Positions 7,628 to 17,597 are shown, counted from the first letter of the stretch. The stretch: DNA of 64,000 nt from an uncultured Methanoregula sp. (GCF_963667735.1 NZ_OY763919.1:1427539-1491538); one strand, 5' to 3'. Program-made: numbers and translations. Notes: generated by a model from the letters alone, not told the origin.

Positions 7628-8716
7628 TCACTCGCGGTAGAGCATCTGCACGAGATTCTCTGCCGATTCCTTTGTGATCCCCATGTCAAATATGGTGAAG
7701 CGTTCCGGACGGATAGTCTTTGCCATCAGGAGCGCTTCGACAGCAACCGCGTCGTCTATTCCGACTTCGGCAGGTGTTGTCGGGGCCCCGATGCTCTTGA
7801 GCGATGCCCGGATGCCCCGCCAGTCCCCGCCGTGGAGGTACATGGAGATGATGGTCCCGATCCCGCAGCTCTCCCCGTGCAGTGCTTTGCCCGGCGCGAG
7901 CCGGTCAAGCGCATGGGAGAACTTGTGCTCCCCGCCACTAGCCGGACGGGACGAGCCGGCAATGCTCATCGCAACGCCGCTTGATACGAGCGCTTTTATC
8001 ACGAGCCATGCGGACTGCTCCTGGTGGGGCTTGATCAGGTGGGCGTCTTTTACCAGGATCTCGGCAGTCATCTTCGATAAGGCAACCGCATATTCGCTCA
8101 TGGGTTCGCCCTTGACCCGGTGGGCGAGTTCCCAGTCCAGGATTGCCGTATAATTGGAGATCACGTCCGCACACCCGGCTGCCAGGAGCCGGTGGGGAGC
8201 GGTGGCGATAATGCCGGTATCGGCGACAATCGCTATCGGGGGCTCGGCTTCGAGCGAGGAATGCCCCTCCGCCATCGGGACCGATGCCCGGGCGGATGCG
8301 ATCCCGTCATGGGATGCAGCGGTAGGCACCGATATGAACGGGAGATCGAGATTGTAAGAGACGATCTTGGCCGTGTCGATCACCCGGCCGCCCCCGACGC
8401 CTATGAGAAAATCCATCCCTTTGGCCGCTTTCTCACCGGCTTTGATGACCGGGATGCTGATCTCCTCGGCAAGGAAGGGCGTTACCGTGCAGGAACCGGA
8501 GAGGACGGACATGACCTTCTCTCCTGCAAGCCCCATCGTGCCCCTGCCGGAGACAAGAAGCGCAGACGACCCGAGCTTGAGGTCTTCGCAGATGGCCGGA
8601 ATCTGGGAAAGGACATCGTGCCCGATGACGACATCGCGGGGCAGCTGCATCCACTTGGACTTGTCGAAGACTTTGGGTTTGAGTAATTTTATTGCATCTG
8701 CGCTCATTCTTATCAT
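7628..8716 (-). CDS. egsA: NAD(P)-dependent glycerol-1-phosphate dehydrogenase
   Basis: A 362-residue enzyme (359 if the internal ATG at 8707 is used) that reduces dihydroxyacetone phosphate to sn-glycerol-1-phosphate, the backbone of archaeal ether lipids. Family marks include 'GGGRVIDTAKI' (nucleotide binding), 'SVPTAASHDGIASA' and 'GGEHKFSHALD' (zinc ligands) and the C-terminal helical domain. Neither start has a strong ribosome-binding site. The gene is divergent from the DUF63 gene with only 2-11 bases between the start codons, so promoters must lie inside each other's coding sequence. Confidence 0.95.
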   Translation of the reverse strand: MIRMSADAIKLLKPKVFDKSKWMQLPRDVVIGHDVLSQIPAICEDLKLGSSALLVSGRGTMGLAGEKVMSVLSGSCTVTPFLAEEISIPVIKAGEKAAKGMDFLIGVGGGRVIDTAKIVSYNLDLPFISVPTAASHDGIASARASVPMAEGHSSLEAEPPIAIVADTGIIATAPHRLLAAGCADVISNYTAILDWELAHRVKGEPMSEYAVALSKMTAEILVKDAHLIKPHQEQSAWLVIKALVSSGVAMSIAGSSRPASGGEHKFSHALDRLAPGKALHGESCGIGTIISMYLHGGDWRGIRASLKSIGAPTTPAEVGIDDAVAVEALLMAKTIRPERFTIFDMGITKESAENLVQMLYRE

Positions 8717-8718
8717 GG

Positions 8719-9567
8719 ATGATTAGTGATTTCATCTACAAATACTACATCGATCCCATACGATACGAGCAACCCTATAATGCAGTAGAGACGATCACCT
8801 ATGCACTCATTCTGATAGCAGCGGTCTATCTCATCTACCGTTGGTTTAAGAAATCGGAGTTCCCTCTCGACGGGCCGTTCGTGCTTGCAACCATCCCGTA
8901 CATCATCCTTGGGGGGGTTCTGCGGGTAGTCCAGGACACCCACATGATCCAGTCGGATCTCCAGTTCGCGATAGTCACCCCGTTCATCTACTTCGTCATC
9001 TTCTTCTATACCTTCGGGATGCTTCTTCTCTCCCGGTTCCTGGAAAAGCAGGGATTCTGCGATACGTATCTCAAACTTTATGCCGGGATTGGTATCTTCT
9101 CGGTCTTCTGTGTCTCGCTCGTCCTGGTTGCTTGGGGAATGACCCATACGCGGATCGACCTGTTCGTCCTTGCCATCATCCCGCTGATGGCCACCGCCGC
9201 AACCGCCGCAGTCTTTTTGTTCATGCGGTACGTGCTGCGCTGGGAGTACGTCAGCGATCCGCTCTATATCACGCTCCTCTTCGGGCAACTGCTGGATGCC
9301 AGTGCCACCAGCTACGGCATCGACCTGCACCCGTCCATCCACTATATCGAGCAGCATGTCGTGGGATCGGCGCTCATCGACTGGGCGCATACGGCGTTTG
9401 TGATGTTCCCCCTGAAACTTGTTGTTCTCTTCCCGGCGATCTACATCATGCAGATCTACCGGAAGGAAGCTAATCCTGCATTCTGGCATCTCGTACTGCT
9501 CGCGATGATCATTGTCGGCATGGCCCCGGGGGTCCGGGACATGGTGCGGATGGTCCTGTATGTCTAA
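8719..9567 (+). CDS. DUF63 family integral membrane protein
   Basis: A 282-residue protein with about seven predicted hydrophobic segments (for example 'ITYALILIAAVYLIY', 'FIYFVIFFYTFGMLLL', 'LFVLAIIPLMATAATAAVFLFM'), matching the archaeal DUF63 family of unknown function. The conserved 'GLLDASAT'-type motif is seen as 'GQLLDASATSYGI', followed by 'EQHVVG'. The ATG at 8719 is preferred over an upstream one inside egsA. An AT-rich element (taattttattg, about 8681-8691) at the proper distance suggests a leaderless or short-leader transcript. Its stop overlaps the start of the next gene. Confidence 0.82.
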   Translation: MISDFIYKYYIDPIRYEQPYNAVETITYALILIAAVYLIYRWFKKSEFPLDGPFVLATIPYIILGGVLRVVQDTHMIQSDLQFAIVTPFIYFVIFFYTFGMLLLSRFLEKQGFCDTYLKLYAGIGIFSVFCVSLVLVAWGMTHTRIDLFVLAIIPLMATAATAAVFLFMRYVLRWEYVSDPLYITLLFGQLLDASATSYGIDLHPSIHYIEQHVVGSALIDWAHTAFVMFPLKLVVLFPAIYIMQIYRKEANPAFWHLVLLAMIIVGMAPGVRDMVRMVLYV

Positions 9568-10126
9568 TGCGCCCCTGACCAATGCCATCATCATAATTCT
9601 CCTCCTTTTCTGTACAACGCTCACGGTCGGCTGGGTGGGATCTTCCCAGAACCCGGCCATCGGCCAGGATCTCCTGAAACTGTTCCAGAAGGAGGTAGCC
9701 GGCCAGATGTCGGTGGATAATGCTCCCGATCTCTGTGCCAAGCTCTTCTTCAACAATCTTGAAGCCTGCATCTTCCTCTTCCTTGGCGGGGCATCCTTTG
9801 GCATCCTCACCATCTTTGTCATGAGCCTCAACGGGATCGTGATAGGCGCAATCATGGAGATAATCCACCAGGATCACAGCCCGCTCTTTGTTGCTGCTGC
9901 CCTCGTCCCCCACGGGATATTCGAGATTCCGGCATTCATCCTCTCCGGAGCCCTCGGTCTCCTCCTTGCCCAGGCGCTTATCGCGGAATGGTATGGCGGA
10001 CCGGATACGGAAGGGGATGCCCGCAGGTATGCCCGGCTCTTCCTCCTGTACGTGCTTCCGCTTGTTTTTGTGGCTGCGTGCGTCGAGGCTTTTATTACGC
10101 CTGTCGTCATACATCTAGTAGCTTAA
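9560..10126 (+). CDS. SpoIIM-like (stage II sporulation protein M family) membrane protein
   Basis: A 188-residue membrane protein with about five hydrophobic segments. The family signature 'FFNNLEACIFLFLGGASFGI' and the later 'LVPHGIFEIPAFILSGALGL' are characteristic of the SpoIIM/DUF95 group, which occurs widely in archaea with no link to sporulation. The start ATG at 9560 overlaps the DUF63 stop by 8 bases, so the two membrane proteins are co-translated. Function is unknown; possible roles in membrane organisation or transport are guesses. Confidence 0.82.
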   Translation: MSNAPLTNAIIIILLLFCTTLTVGWVGSSQNPAIGQDLLKLFQKEVAGQMSVDNAPDLCAKLFFNNLEACIFLFLGGASFGILTIFVMSLNGIVIGAIMEIIHQDHSPLFVAAALVPHGIFEIPAFILSGALGLLLAQALIAEWYGGPDTEGDARRYARLFLLYVLPLVFVAACVEAFITPVVIHLVA

Positions 10127-10141
10127 AGAGGATTTTTTCAC

Positions 10142-11578
10142 ATGGATGATGACGCAGGCACCCTGCCGCCCAAGCAGGATTTTTCCGGATGGTTTAATGA
10201 TATTCTCTGGCGGGCAGAGATCATGGATGTCCGCTACCCGGTCAAGGGTCTCTACGTCTGGTATCCCTACGGGTTTGCGATCCGGAAGTTTGTGTACAAC
10301 CGGCTCCGCGATCTCCTCGACCGGGATCACGAGGAGACGCTCTTCCCGCTCCTCATCCCCGAGCAGGAGTTCATGAAGGAGGCCGAGCACATCAAGGGGT
10401 TCGAGGACGAGGTTTACTGGGTTACCCACGGCGGTACAACCCCTCTTGATGTCAAGCTTGCGCTGCGGCCCACGAGCGAGACCGCCATCTACCCGATGTA
10501 CGCCCTCTGGCTCCGCTCGCATGCAGACCTGCCGATGAAGTACTACCAGATCGTCAACACCTTCCGGTACGAGACCAAGCAGACCCGGCCCCTGATCCGG
10601 CTCCGCGAGATCACCTCGTTCATGGAGTCCCACACGGTCCATGCAACCTGGGACGAGGCGGAAGCCCAGGTGGAGTACGAGATCGGGCTCACCCGCGAGT
10701 TTTACAACGGCTTCTGCATCCCGATCATCATCTCCAAAAGGCCCGACTGGGACAAGTTCCCCGGAGCAGATTACACAATCGCGGTGGACGCAATCATGCC
10801 CAATGGCAAGACCCTCCAGATCGGCACGGTCCACCACCTCGGCACGCACTTCTCGAAGACATTTGCGATCAATTACGAGGACAAGGAAGGCGTCCAGCAG
10901 CTCGCAAACCAGACCTGCTACGGCATCTCGGAGCGATCCATTGCTGCGCTCATCAGCCTGCATGGCGATGACAAGGGACTCATCCTCCCGCCGGCAGCCG
11001 CCCCGGTCCAGGCAATAATTGTCCCGATCACGATCGGGAAACGGCATGAGGACGTGCTCGCTGCCGCAAAGAAGCTGGAATCGGATCTCAAAGCAGCCGG
11101 GTTCCGGGTGAAGATGGACACCCGCGACATGCGTCCCGGTGCCAAATATTACTGGTGGGAGCTTCGCGGCGTCCCGGTCCGGCTCGAACTGGGGCCCAGG
11201 GATCTCGATGCAGGAAAAGTCATGGCGGTCAAGAGGACGGGCGAGAAAGTATCGCTTGATCTTGCAACCATCAGCGACGGGGTAAACCGGGTGCTCGTCG
11301 AGGTCACGGAAGCAATCCGCACCAGGGCCGAGGAGCACACGAAGTCCCATCTCTGCTCAGTGGAGACTATGGAATCTCTCAATAATGCCCTCAACGAGGG
11401 AAAAGTCGCTGTTGTCCACTGGTGCAGGGAGAAAGGCTGCGGTGAAGTCATCGAGGAGAAGGCCAACTCCAGCATCCTCGGGACCGAAGTGCGGTCACCC
11501 TATATCCCCACCACCGACGGGAAGTGCATTGTCTGCGGGAAACCCGGCAAGGCAACCCTTGTGGGAAGGACCTACTGA
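10142..11578 (+). CDS. proS: Prolyl-tRNA synthetase (archaeal/eukaryotic type)
   Basis: A 478-residue class II synthetase charging tRNA-Pro. Class II motifs are visible: motif 1 around '[16 protein letters not shown]', '[11 protein letters not shown]', motif 2 '[20 protein letters not shown]', and motif 3 near '[14 protein letters not shown]'. An anticodon-binding domain begins around residue 290 ('[13 protein letters not shown]') and a C-terminal zinc-type domain ends with '[14 protein letters not shown]' and 'CIVCGKPGK'. The ATG at 10142 follows GAGG by a short spacer. It follows the SpoIIM-like gene by 15 bases and may be in the same operon. Confidence 0.96.
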   Translation: MDDDAGTLPPKQDFSGWFNDILWRAEIMDVRYPVKGLYVWYPYGFAIRKFVYNRLRDLLDRDHEETLFPLLIPEQEFMKEAEHIKGFEDEVYWVTHGGTTPLDVKLALRPTSETAIYPMYALWLRSHADLPMKYYQIVNTFRYETKQTRPLIRLREITSFMESHTVHATWDEAEAQVEYEIGLTREFYNGFCIPIIISKRPDWDKFPGADYTIAVDAIMPNGKTLQIGTVHHLGTHFSKTFAINYEDKEGVQQLANQTCYGISERSIAALISLHGDDKGLILPPAAAPVQAIIVPITIGKRHEDVLAAAKKLESDLKAAGFRVKMDTRDMRPGAKYYWWELRGVPVRLELGPRDLDAGKVMAVKRTGEKVSLDLATISDGVNRVLVEVTEAIRTRAEEHTKSHLCSVETMESLNNALNEGKVAVVHWCREKGCGEVIEEKANSSILGTEVRSPYIPTTDGKCIVCGKPGKATLVGRTY

Positions 11579-11612
11579 TCTCTTTCCTACTGATCTCTTT
11601 TTTGTTTTTAAT
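11571..11612 (+). terminator. Tandem 15-bp duplication and T-rich terminator after proS
   Basis: The last codons and stop of proS (cctactgatctcttt, 11571-11585) are followed immediately by an exact second copy (11586-11600), then by a T-rich tract (TTTTTTGTTTTTA). T-rich tracts act as intrinsic terminators in archaea. The duplication repeats the in-frame TGA, so it does not alter the protein. Confidence 0.6.
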
Positions 11613-11693
11613 ACAATTCCGGGCCGGCTATGTGCCCGACGGGACTTTTTGTTAATTCCCTGCAGTCTGATCGGCCCTTTTGCTGAGTATTCC

Positions 11694-12800
11694 TTATTCA
11701 ACCCACCCGTTCAGCACGACTTTTCCCACAAACGGGTTGTCCGACAGATTGCTCAGAATCCCCCGGATCGTACAGATGCCCCGGTCGCTTGTCTCAAATT
11801 TCAGTCTCACCGGCTTCGCCATACCGGGATGGACCAGAACTTCAGAAAAGATCTGTTTTGCCTGCTGCCAGTCACTCATGACAAGGTAATCGAAGAAACT
11901 CTTTTTTGGTTCGTCATCTTCCCGATACCCGAGTGCGGCATTGAAGGACGGGCTCTGCTGCGAGAATGAGCCGTTTTGGTTGAGCAGGACAACGATCTCG
12001 GACGCCTCCTCGATGATGGCCCGGAAATATTCGGCATTGCTCCTCACCTGGTCCTCTGCCTGTTTCCTCGTTGTGATATTCCGGACGCTGACGGCATATT
12101 TTTCCACCCCGCCTTTTCTGTCGTACACCGGGTAGATCGTAACATCGTACCAGCTCCGGTTGAGCTGCTCCTCGAAAACGAGCCTCTTCTCACCCATCGG
12201 GTTCAGCTGCCAGCAGGCCATCTTCGGGGTGAGGATGTTCTTTCCGACCAGATCATATGCACTGGTCTTCTGTAACTCGTCCGGTGTCGCTCCTGCAACC
12301 TCGCTCAGTGCCTCGTTTGCCATCAGGAATCTACCGTCGGTGCCGATAAGGTACAGGTAATCCCGGGTTGCGTTCACCATTGCCCGGGTGGTCTCCTCGT
12401 TCTCCCTGATCCGCCGCTCCATACGATACTTGTAGAGGGCCATCTCTATGGCTGATTGGATCCCCCGTTCATCGTAGGGTTTGATAATATACCCGTAAGG
12501 CTCCGTCTTTTTTGCCCGGTCGAGAAGTGCCTTGTCGGCATAGGCCGTCAGGAAGATGACAGGAATATTCTGCTCTTCATGAATCCTTCCTGAAGCTTCT
12601 ATGCCATCCATCTTTCCGGCGAGATGGATGTCCATGAGGACGAGATCCGGGAGGAGCTCTGATACTTTCTCAACTGCGGATTCACCGGTCTTTGCAATGC
12701 CTTCCACCCTGTACCCGAGACTGATGAGGGTCTCTTTTATATCACTGGCCACGATTGCCTCATCTTCGACAATGAAAATCCTCGGTGGTGCTTCCGTCAT
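11694..12800 (-). CDS. Response-regulator protein with two PAS domains
   Basis: A 368-residue cytosolic protein: receiver domain (about residues 6-125), then PAS domains at about 135-255 and 260-365. The receiver has the acidic pair 'VEDE', the phosphoacceptor Asp in 'PDLVLMDIHLAG', and the conserved Lys in 'YIIKPYDE'. No kinase or DNA-binding output domain is present, as is common for methanogen response regulators, so it probably passes phosphate or signals by protein contact. Its receiver is strikingly similar to that of the adjacent gene at 12806-13747, indicating a tandem duplication. It is the last gene of a six-gene signalling run. Confidence 0.87.
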   Translation of the reverse strand: MTEAPPRIFIVEDEAIVASDIKETLISLGYRVEGIAKTGESAVEKVSELLPDLVLMDIHLAGKMDGIEASGRIHEEQNIPVIFLTAYADKALLDRAKKTEPYGYIIKPYDERGIQSAIEMALYKYRMERRIRENEETTRAMVNATRDYLYLIGTDGRFLMANEALSEVAGATPDELQKTSAYDLVGKNILTPKMACWQLNPMGEKRLVFEEQLNRSWYDVTIYPVYDRKGGVEKYAVSVRNITTRKQAEDQVRSNAEYFRAIIEEASEIVVLLNQNGSFSQQSPSFNAALGYREDDEPKKSFFDYLVMSDWQQAKQIFSEVLVHPGMAKPVRLKFETSDRGICTIRGILSNLSDNPFVGKVVLNGWVE

Positions 12801-12805
12801 GCTTT

Positions 12806-13747
12806 TTACCGGTATCCCATTGCTGCGCCCAGGAGATTGGCGGTTATGCGCAGAGCCTCTATCTCATCCGGAGACCGTGTCTTTTCTTCAAGATCGAAGA
12901 ACCCGATAAACCCCCAGAGGTCATCCCGGATAAATATGGGGAGGATGACTCCTGACTGTATTCCAAGGAGACCAAACAGCGTTTTCTCCTCTTCCGGGAG
13001 TGTCGAGATGGTTGCAGAGATGACGTCCCCTCTCATCAGGATGCCTTCCCATCGCTGGAGACCGGATGCAGCGAAACTGAAGTCCCTGAGTTCCGGTTTA
13101 TAACGGCAGGCATGGTATCTGGGACATCCCCACTCGTAGATCATGCTGATCGTTCTTTTGCCGGCCGGGTCGGTCTTTGTCCTGAAAATCCCAATTGAAC
13201 CAGCATCCAGGGCAAGTCCGAGGGGTTCAAGGATATTCTCGATATCGGTGGCATTGACCTCCCGGAGTTCGCAGGACCCCGAATGGTCATCCCGCGAGAC
13301 CCGGAGCAACCATTCAACAGCAGAACTGACGGCAAAAAGGATAGCGTCCCGCTTTTTTATCTCTGACTCAATCCGGTGTTTGTAAAGGGCCATCTCGATA
13401 ACGGAATGAAGTTCGCGCTCGTCATAGGGTTTGATGACATACCCGTAAGGTTCCGTTATTTTTGCCCGGTCAAGGAGTGCCTTGTCCGCATAAGCGGTAA
13501 GATAGATGACCGGGATGTTGTAGAGAATATTGATCTTCCCGGCGGTCTCGATCCCATCCAACTCCCCGGCGAGATGGATGTCCATGAGGATCAGGTCCGG
13601 CATTGTTTTGGGCACATCTTCAAGTGCACGTTCCCCGGATTTTGCAATTCCCAGGACCGCATATCCAAGGCTTTTGAGGGTTTCTTTTATATCATTTGCA
13701 ACAATGGCTTCATCTTCCACGATAAACAACGATGCCGGTCTTTCCAT
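12806..13747 (-). CDS. Response-regulator protein with GAF-type sensor domain
   Basis: A 313-residue protein. Residues about 6-125 form a receiver domain with 'VEDE', phosphoacceptor Asp in 'PDLILMDIHLAG' and Lys in 'YVIKPYDE'. After a helical linker, residues about 140-310 look like a GAF domain ('GIFRTKTDPAGKRTISMIYEW', 'QSGVILPIFIRDDLWGFIGF'). No DNA-binding domain is seen. Only 5 bases separate its stop from the next gene, whose receiver is closely similar, and it follows a large kinase gene by 79 bases, its likely phosphodonor (inference from position). Confidence 0.85.
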   Translation of the reverse strand: MERPASLFIVEDEAIVANDIKETLKSLGYAVLGIAKSGERALEDVPKTMPDLILMDIHLAGELDGIETAGKINILYNIPVIYLTAYADKALLDRAKITEPYGYVIKPYDERELHSVIEMALYKHRIESEIKKRDAILFAVSSAVEWLLRVSRDDHSGSCELREVNATDIENILEPLGLALDAGSIGIFRTKTDPAGKRTISMIYEWGCPRYHACRYKPELRDFSFAASGLQRWEGILMRGDVISATISTLPEEEKTLFGLLGIQSGVILPIFIRDDLWGFIGFFDLEEKTRSPDEIEALRITANLLGAAMGYR

Positions 13748-13826
13748 GATTGCACCTCCTACGTTATCTTACTTCGATATTCCAGATAACAGTTCCTGTC
13801 ATTGCCAGAATTATGGCTGTCGGGTC

Positions 13827-16800
13827 TCATTTCGCCCCGTCCTGATCAGGTTTCTTCGCTAAGGTTACTGTAAATGCAGTACCACCGTTCGACTCCAGTT
13901 CTACGGTCCCGTTCACCTGGTCGACAAGGCTGGTGATCAACCGGAGGCCAAGGGATTCGGTATTCCTCCAGTCGAAGCCAGGGGGGATCCCTACGCCGTT
14001 ATCCCTGACAGACAGCGTGATCCGATCACCCTCTCTCCAGCCGCTGATGGTGACTGTGCCGCTTCTTCCCTCCGGGAATGCGTGCTTGAGGGCATTGGAG
14101 ACGAGCTCGTTCATGATGAGGCCCAGTGGGACGGCGGTATTGATATCGACCATGATCTTGTTCATGGTGAGATCCAGCTTCACCCTGCGGGTATCGATCG
14201 AATAAAACGAGAAGAGCTGGGTTGCAAGGAAGCGGGTGTAATCGGCAAAGTCGATCTGGGAGAGGCTCTCGGAACGGTAGAGTTTCTCGTGGACAAGGGA
14301 CATGGCCCGGACCCGGTTCTGGGTCTCGGCCATGATACGTTTTACACCAGGGTCATCGGTCTGGCGCATCTGGAGGTTGGTGAGGCTGATGATGATCTGG
14401 AGATTGTTCTTCACCCGGTGGTGGATCTCCCGCAGCAGGATAACCTTCTCTTCAAGGGATGCACGGATCGCTTCCTCGTCGTGTTGCTGGCGGGTGATAT
14501 CGTGGGCGGAGACAATGATTCGCATATCCGTTGTATCTTTTCCCTGGAACAGCGTGGCGTTGACGGAAAGCGGTGTTATGTTGCCATCTGCTCTTATGAG
14601 TCTGACGGTATACTCGAGTCTTCCCTTCTCATGGAGATCGGCAAGAACCGTTTTCGGCGTCGTGTCATCCATAAGGTACCGGGAGTACGGACTTCCGATC
14701 AGCTGCTCACGGGGTATTCCTGTAAGGGATTCAGCAGTGGTATTCACATCCAGCACCGTCCCGTCCTTTGCACATACCACCATGAGATCCGGGTTGGCCT
14801 CTATGACCGAACGGGTATAATCGAGTGCAGCCTGGACATTCTGCTCAGCCTGGATCCTGTGCCCAACCTCTTCTTTGAGTGCAAGAGTCCGTTTTCTGAC
14901 GATCGACTCGAGGTTGGCGTTGAGCTGGGCAAGTTCTGCTTCCGTCTCCTTGATCTGGGTGATATCCCGCATGGACTCGATGGCCCCGGCGATCTGTCCC
15001 TGAGAATCGAACAACGGGGAAGCTACCAGGAAAAAGAGCGTTTTCTTTCCGTCAGGACGGGTAATCTCGTTCTGGGCGGTGATGACCGAACCGTCCTCGC
15101 GGATATTGGTATACGACAGCCGTCCGGCATCCCGTTCAGGGTGGAGCACGAGGTCGATGAGGAGTGGCCGCCGTGTCCCGTACTGCCAGATACTGTACTC
15201 GTGATCGCCCCTCCCGATCATCTCTGCTGCAGTCACCCCGCTGATCCTCTCTATTGCCCGGTTCCATGCCAGCACCTTCCCTTCCCGGTCGATCACGAAT
15301 GTAGGATCGGGCAGGAAACTGATGATATCGGAGAAGAGCTGTTTGGACCTGCGGGATTCAGCCTCGGCGTTTTTACGCTCGGTGATATCCCTCACTATTG
15401 CCAGAATGTCCTCCTCATTCAGCGCTACCATGCGAGCCTCGTACTGCCGTAATCCCCGGGGCACTTCGAGTGTGTATTCGAAGAGTTGAAGATTTTTGGT
15501 CTCCATCGCCAGGCTCATATTCTGCAGGATGATCTCAACTGATTCTTTCAAAAAACCGGAGTTACGGATATCTGTACCGATGATCCTGTCGGCAGGCATG
15601 GCCAGGCCAGATTTATCCGGCACATGGAAATCCCGGTATATCCCGTCCCTGGAGATGATGAACATCATGTCGGGAATAGCTTCGAGCAGTCTCGCACTCC
15701 GGTGTTCGCTCTCCCGTAACGCTTCCTCGGCCATTTTGCGCTCAGTGATATCCGTCATCATGTTGAGGGTGGCTGGCCTTCCCTGCCAGAGGATCTGGGC
15801 TGCGGATATGGACACCCACCGCGTCCTGCCACCCGCCCCGAGGATCCTGAAATCGTAGGAGTCGGGGACATCCTCCCCCGCAATCCGTTTCCGGTACCGG
15901 GCTTCCACAAAATTGCGGTCTTCAGGATAGATGTAGTCGGAGAATGGTTTTCCATTCAGTTCTTCAGCCGGCACTCCCAGCATCCGCGACATACTCCTGT
16001 TGGTAAACGCAAAGACTCCGTCCTGCGCAATGATGACCGCTTCGTTCGCTTTTTCTATCAGGGTACGGTATTTTTCCTCGCTCTCCCTCAGTGCTTCCTC
16101 CGCCTGTTTGCGCTCTGTTATATCAACGAGAAGAAGAAGAATCGCAGGACTGGTCCGGAAATGGATGGGAGCAGCTTTCACCATTACGGATCTCCGGATC
16201 CCACTCTTTGTGATCATATCGATCTCATAGGGCAGTGCTTCTCCCGCATTCAGGCGGGTTGCCATGTTCGATCTTACCGTATCGCGGTACTCTTCTGCAA
16301 CATAGGAGAGTACCGATGTCCCGACAAGGGAATCCGCTTCATATCCCAGTGCCCTTGCCGAGGCCGGGTTCACATAGACAATATTTCCGTCCAGTCCGTA
16401 AACGGCCAGATAATCGGGAAGATTCTCTATAATCCCCCGGTTGAATGATTCGCTCTGCCGAAGCGCCTCCTCCATCCGCTTGCGTTCAGTGATATCAAGA
16501 AATGCCCCAATGTGTCCGCCAGTCGAGCCATCGTTGTTGAAAAACGGTGCCTTGTACACTAGGATAGCATGAGAGGTACCATCGCTATGCAGCACGTTGG
16601 TGTCGTAGTGTTGCAAAGCCGGGAAGTCAGATATCTGCCGGTCAACTGCAGTGAATTTGTCTGCGAGATCCTGGGGAACGATCTCACGTGCCGTTTTTCC
16701 TATGAGTCCTTTTCGTTGGATCCCGATATATTGTTCAAACTGCAGGTTGCAGCCAAGGTATCTCCCTGCTGCATCTTTGAAGAAGACCGGCATCGGGAGC

Positions 16801-17585
16801 GTATCCAGCACGGTGGATAGGAAGCGTGAGCTTTCAGCGGCTTCGGACTCAGCGGCTTTCTGTGCCGTGACATCGCGCCCGATCGCGATGAAACCGGTAG
16901 TAGTCCCGGAATCATCCCGCAGGCCTCTTGTATTCCAGACAATGGTCTTCTCTGTCCCCTCAGCGCACCGGATCCGTGTCTCAAAATTCTCCAGGAATGC
17001 ATCCTTCAGGATAACCTGCCGGATGTCCGTTGTGACTTTTTTTCGATATTCCTTGTCCGGATAGAGCTGTTTCCAGATGGTTCTTTTTCCCAGAACTTCC
17101 TCTTTCCGGTATCCGCTAATCGTCACCGCAGCATCGTTCCAGACAAGAACGGTCCCGTCTGGTGCAAGGACGGTGATCCAGATATTGGCGTTGGCAATCA
17201 CGCTCTCCTGGAACTGCCGGTTGCGTATGAACGCATCCTGTGTAGCTGCCAGATTCTCGGAGAGATAGGCGATTATTGCAGCGATACCCGCGAAAGCCAG
17301 GAACCGGTAAAACGCTCCCCAGAAGAGATCGGTCTGCCCGGTATCGAACATGATCACCAGGATAAGATAGGCAAAAGAGAGCAGCATTGCAGCGAGAAAA
17401 CCTTTCCAGCGATACCGGTATGCCAGGAGAACGATGGGAAAATAATACGCGTGCATGAAGATGGAGGTTATTCCGGCTGACAGGCACCAGATTGTAAGAC
17501 CAAGTGTCCCAAGGATGAGTGTTATGATGATGATCCGCCACCAGGTCTCGGAAAGGGTACGTGACCGGATATTTGTTAAAACCAT
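13827..17585 (-). CDS. Membrane sensor histidine kinase with about seven PAS domains
   Basis: A 1252-residue protein. The N-terminus has four hydrophobic segments (about residues 16-110) including 'HAYYFPIVLLAYRYRW', followed by about seven PAS repeats, each ending in a 'DITERK/DVTAQK'-type motif. The C-terminus is a HisKA_2 dimerisation domain with the phosphoacceptor in '[16 protein letters not shown]' and an HATPase domain ('NELVSNALKHAF', 'VRDNGVGIPPGFD', 'LGLRLI'). The ATG at 17585 has GGTGA seven bases upstream. It is downstream of a second kinase by 12 bases. Such large PAS arrays are typical of Methanomicrobiales; ligands are unknown. Confidence 0.92.
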   Translation of the reverse strand: MVLTNIRSRTLSETWWRIIIITLILGTLGLTIWCLSAGITSIFMHAYYFPIVLLAYRYRWKGFLAAMLLSFAYLILVIMFDTGQTDLFWGAFYRFLAFAGIAAIIAYLSENLAATQDAFIRNRQFQESVIANANIWITVLAPDGTVLVWNDAAVTISGYRKEEVLGKRTIWKQLYPDKEYRKKVTTDIRQVILKDAFLENFETRIRCAEGTEKTIVWNTRGLRDDSGTTTGFIAIGRDVTAQKAAESEAAESSRFLSTVLDTLPMPVFFKDAAGRYLGCNLQFEQYIGIQRKGLIGKTAREIVPQDLADKFTAVDRQISDFPALQHYDTNVLHSDGTSHAILVYKAPFFNNDGSTGGHIGAFLDITERKRMEEALRQSESFNRGIIENLPDYLAVYGLDGNIVYVNPASARALGYEADSLVGTSVLSYVAEEYRDTVRSNMATRLNAGEALPYEIDMITKSGIRRSVMVKAAPIHFRTSPAILLLLVDITERKQAEEALRESEEKYRTLIEKANEAVIIAQDGVFAFTNRSMSRMLGVPAEELNGKPFSDYIYPEDRNFVEARYRKRIAGEDVPDSYDFRILGAGGRTRWVSISAAQILWQGRPATLNMMTDITERKMAEEALRESEHRSARLLEAIPDMMFIISRDGIYRDFHVPDKSGLAMPADRIIGTDIRNSGFLKESVEIILQNMSLAMETKNLQLFEYTLEVPRGLRQYEARMVALNEEDILAIVRDITERKNAEAESRRSKQLFSDIISFLPDPTFVIDREGKVLAWNRAIERISGVTAAEMIGRGDHEYSIWQYGTRRPLLIDLVLHPERDAGRLSYTNIREDGSVITAQNEITRPDGKKTLFFLVASPLFDSQGQIAGAIESMRDITQIKETEAELAQLNANLESIVRKRTLALKEEVGHRIQAEQNVQAALDYTRSVIEANPDLMVVCAKDGTVLDVNTTAESLTGIPREQLIGSPYSRYLMDDTTPKTVLADLHEKGRLEYTVRLIRADGNITPLSVNATLFQGKDTTDMRIIVSAHDITRQQHDEEAIRASLEEKVILLREIHHRVKNNLQIIISLTNLQMRQTDDPGVKRIMAETQNRVRAMSLVHEKLYRSESLSQIDFADYTRFLATQLFSFYSIDTRRVKLDLTMNKIMVDINTAVPLGLIMNELVSNALKHAFPEGRSGTVTISGWREGDRITLSVRDNGVGIPPGFDWRNTESLGLRLITSLVDQVNGTVELESNGGTAFTVTLAKKPDQDGAK

Positions 17586-17597
17586 ATCCCGTTCACC

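Noticed and set aside
8713..9855. Minus-strand open frame of 380 codons opposite the DUF63 and SpoIIM-like genes
   Set aside because: Highly charged low-quality translation antisense to two clear membrane-protein genes; no start context or motif.
10115..11350. Long minus-strand open frame (411 codons) opposite proS
   Set aside because: It is an antisense shadow of the GC-rich proS gene; its translation is rich in Asp, Arg, Pro and Val with no recognisable motif, whereas proS is unambiguous.
14082..15452. Plus-strand open frame of 456 codons inside the PAS kinase gene
   Set aside because: Antisense to a kinase whose domains are certain; no independent coding sign.
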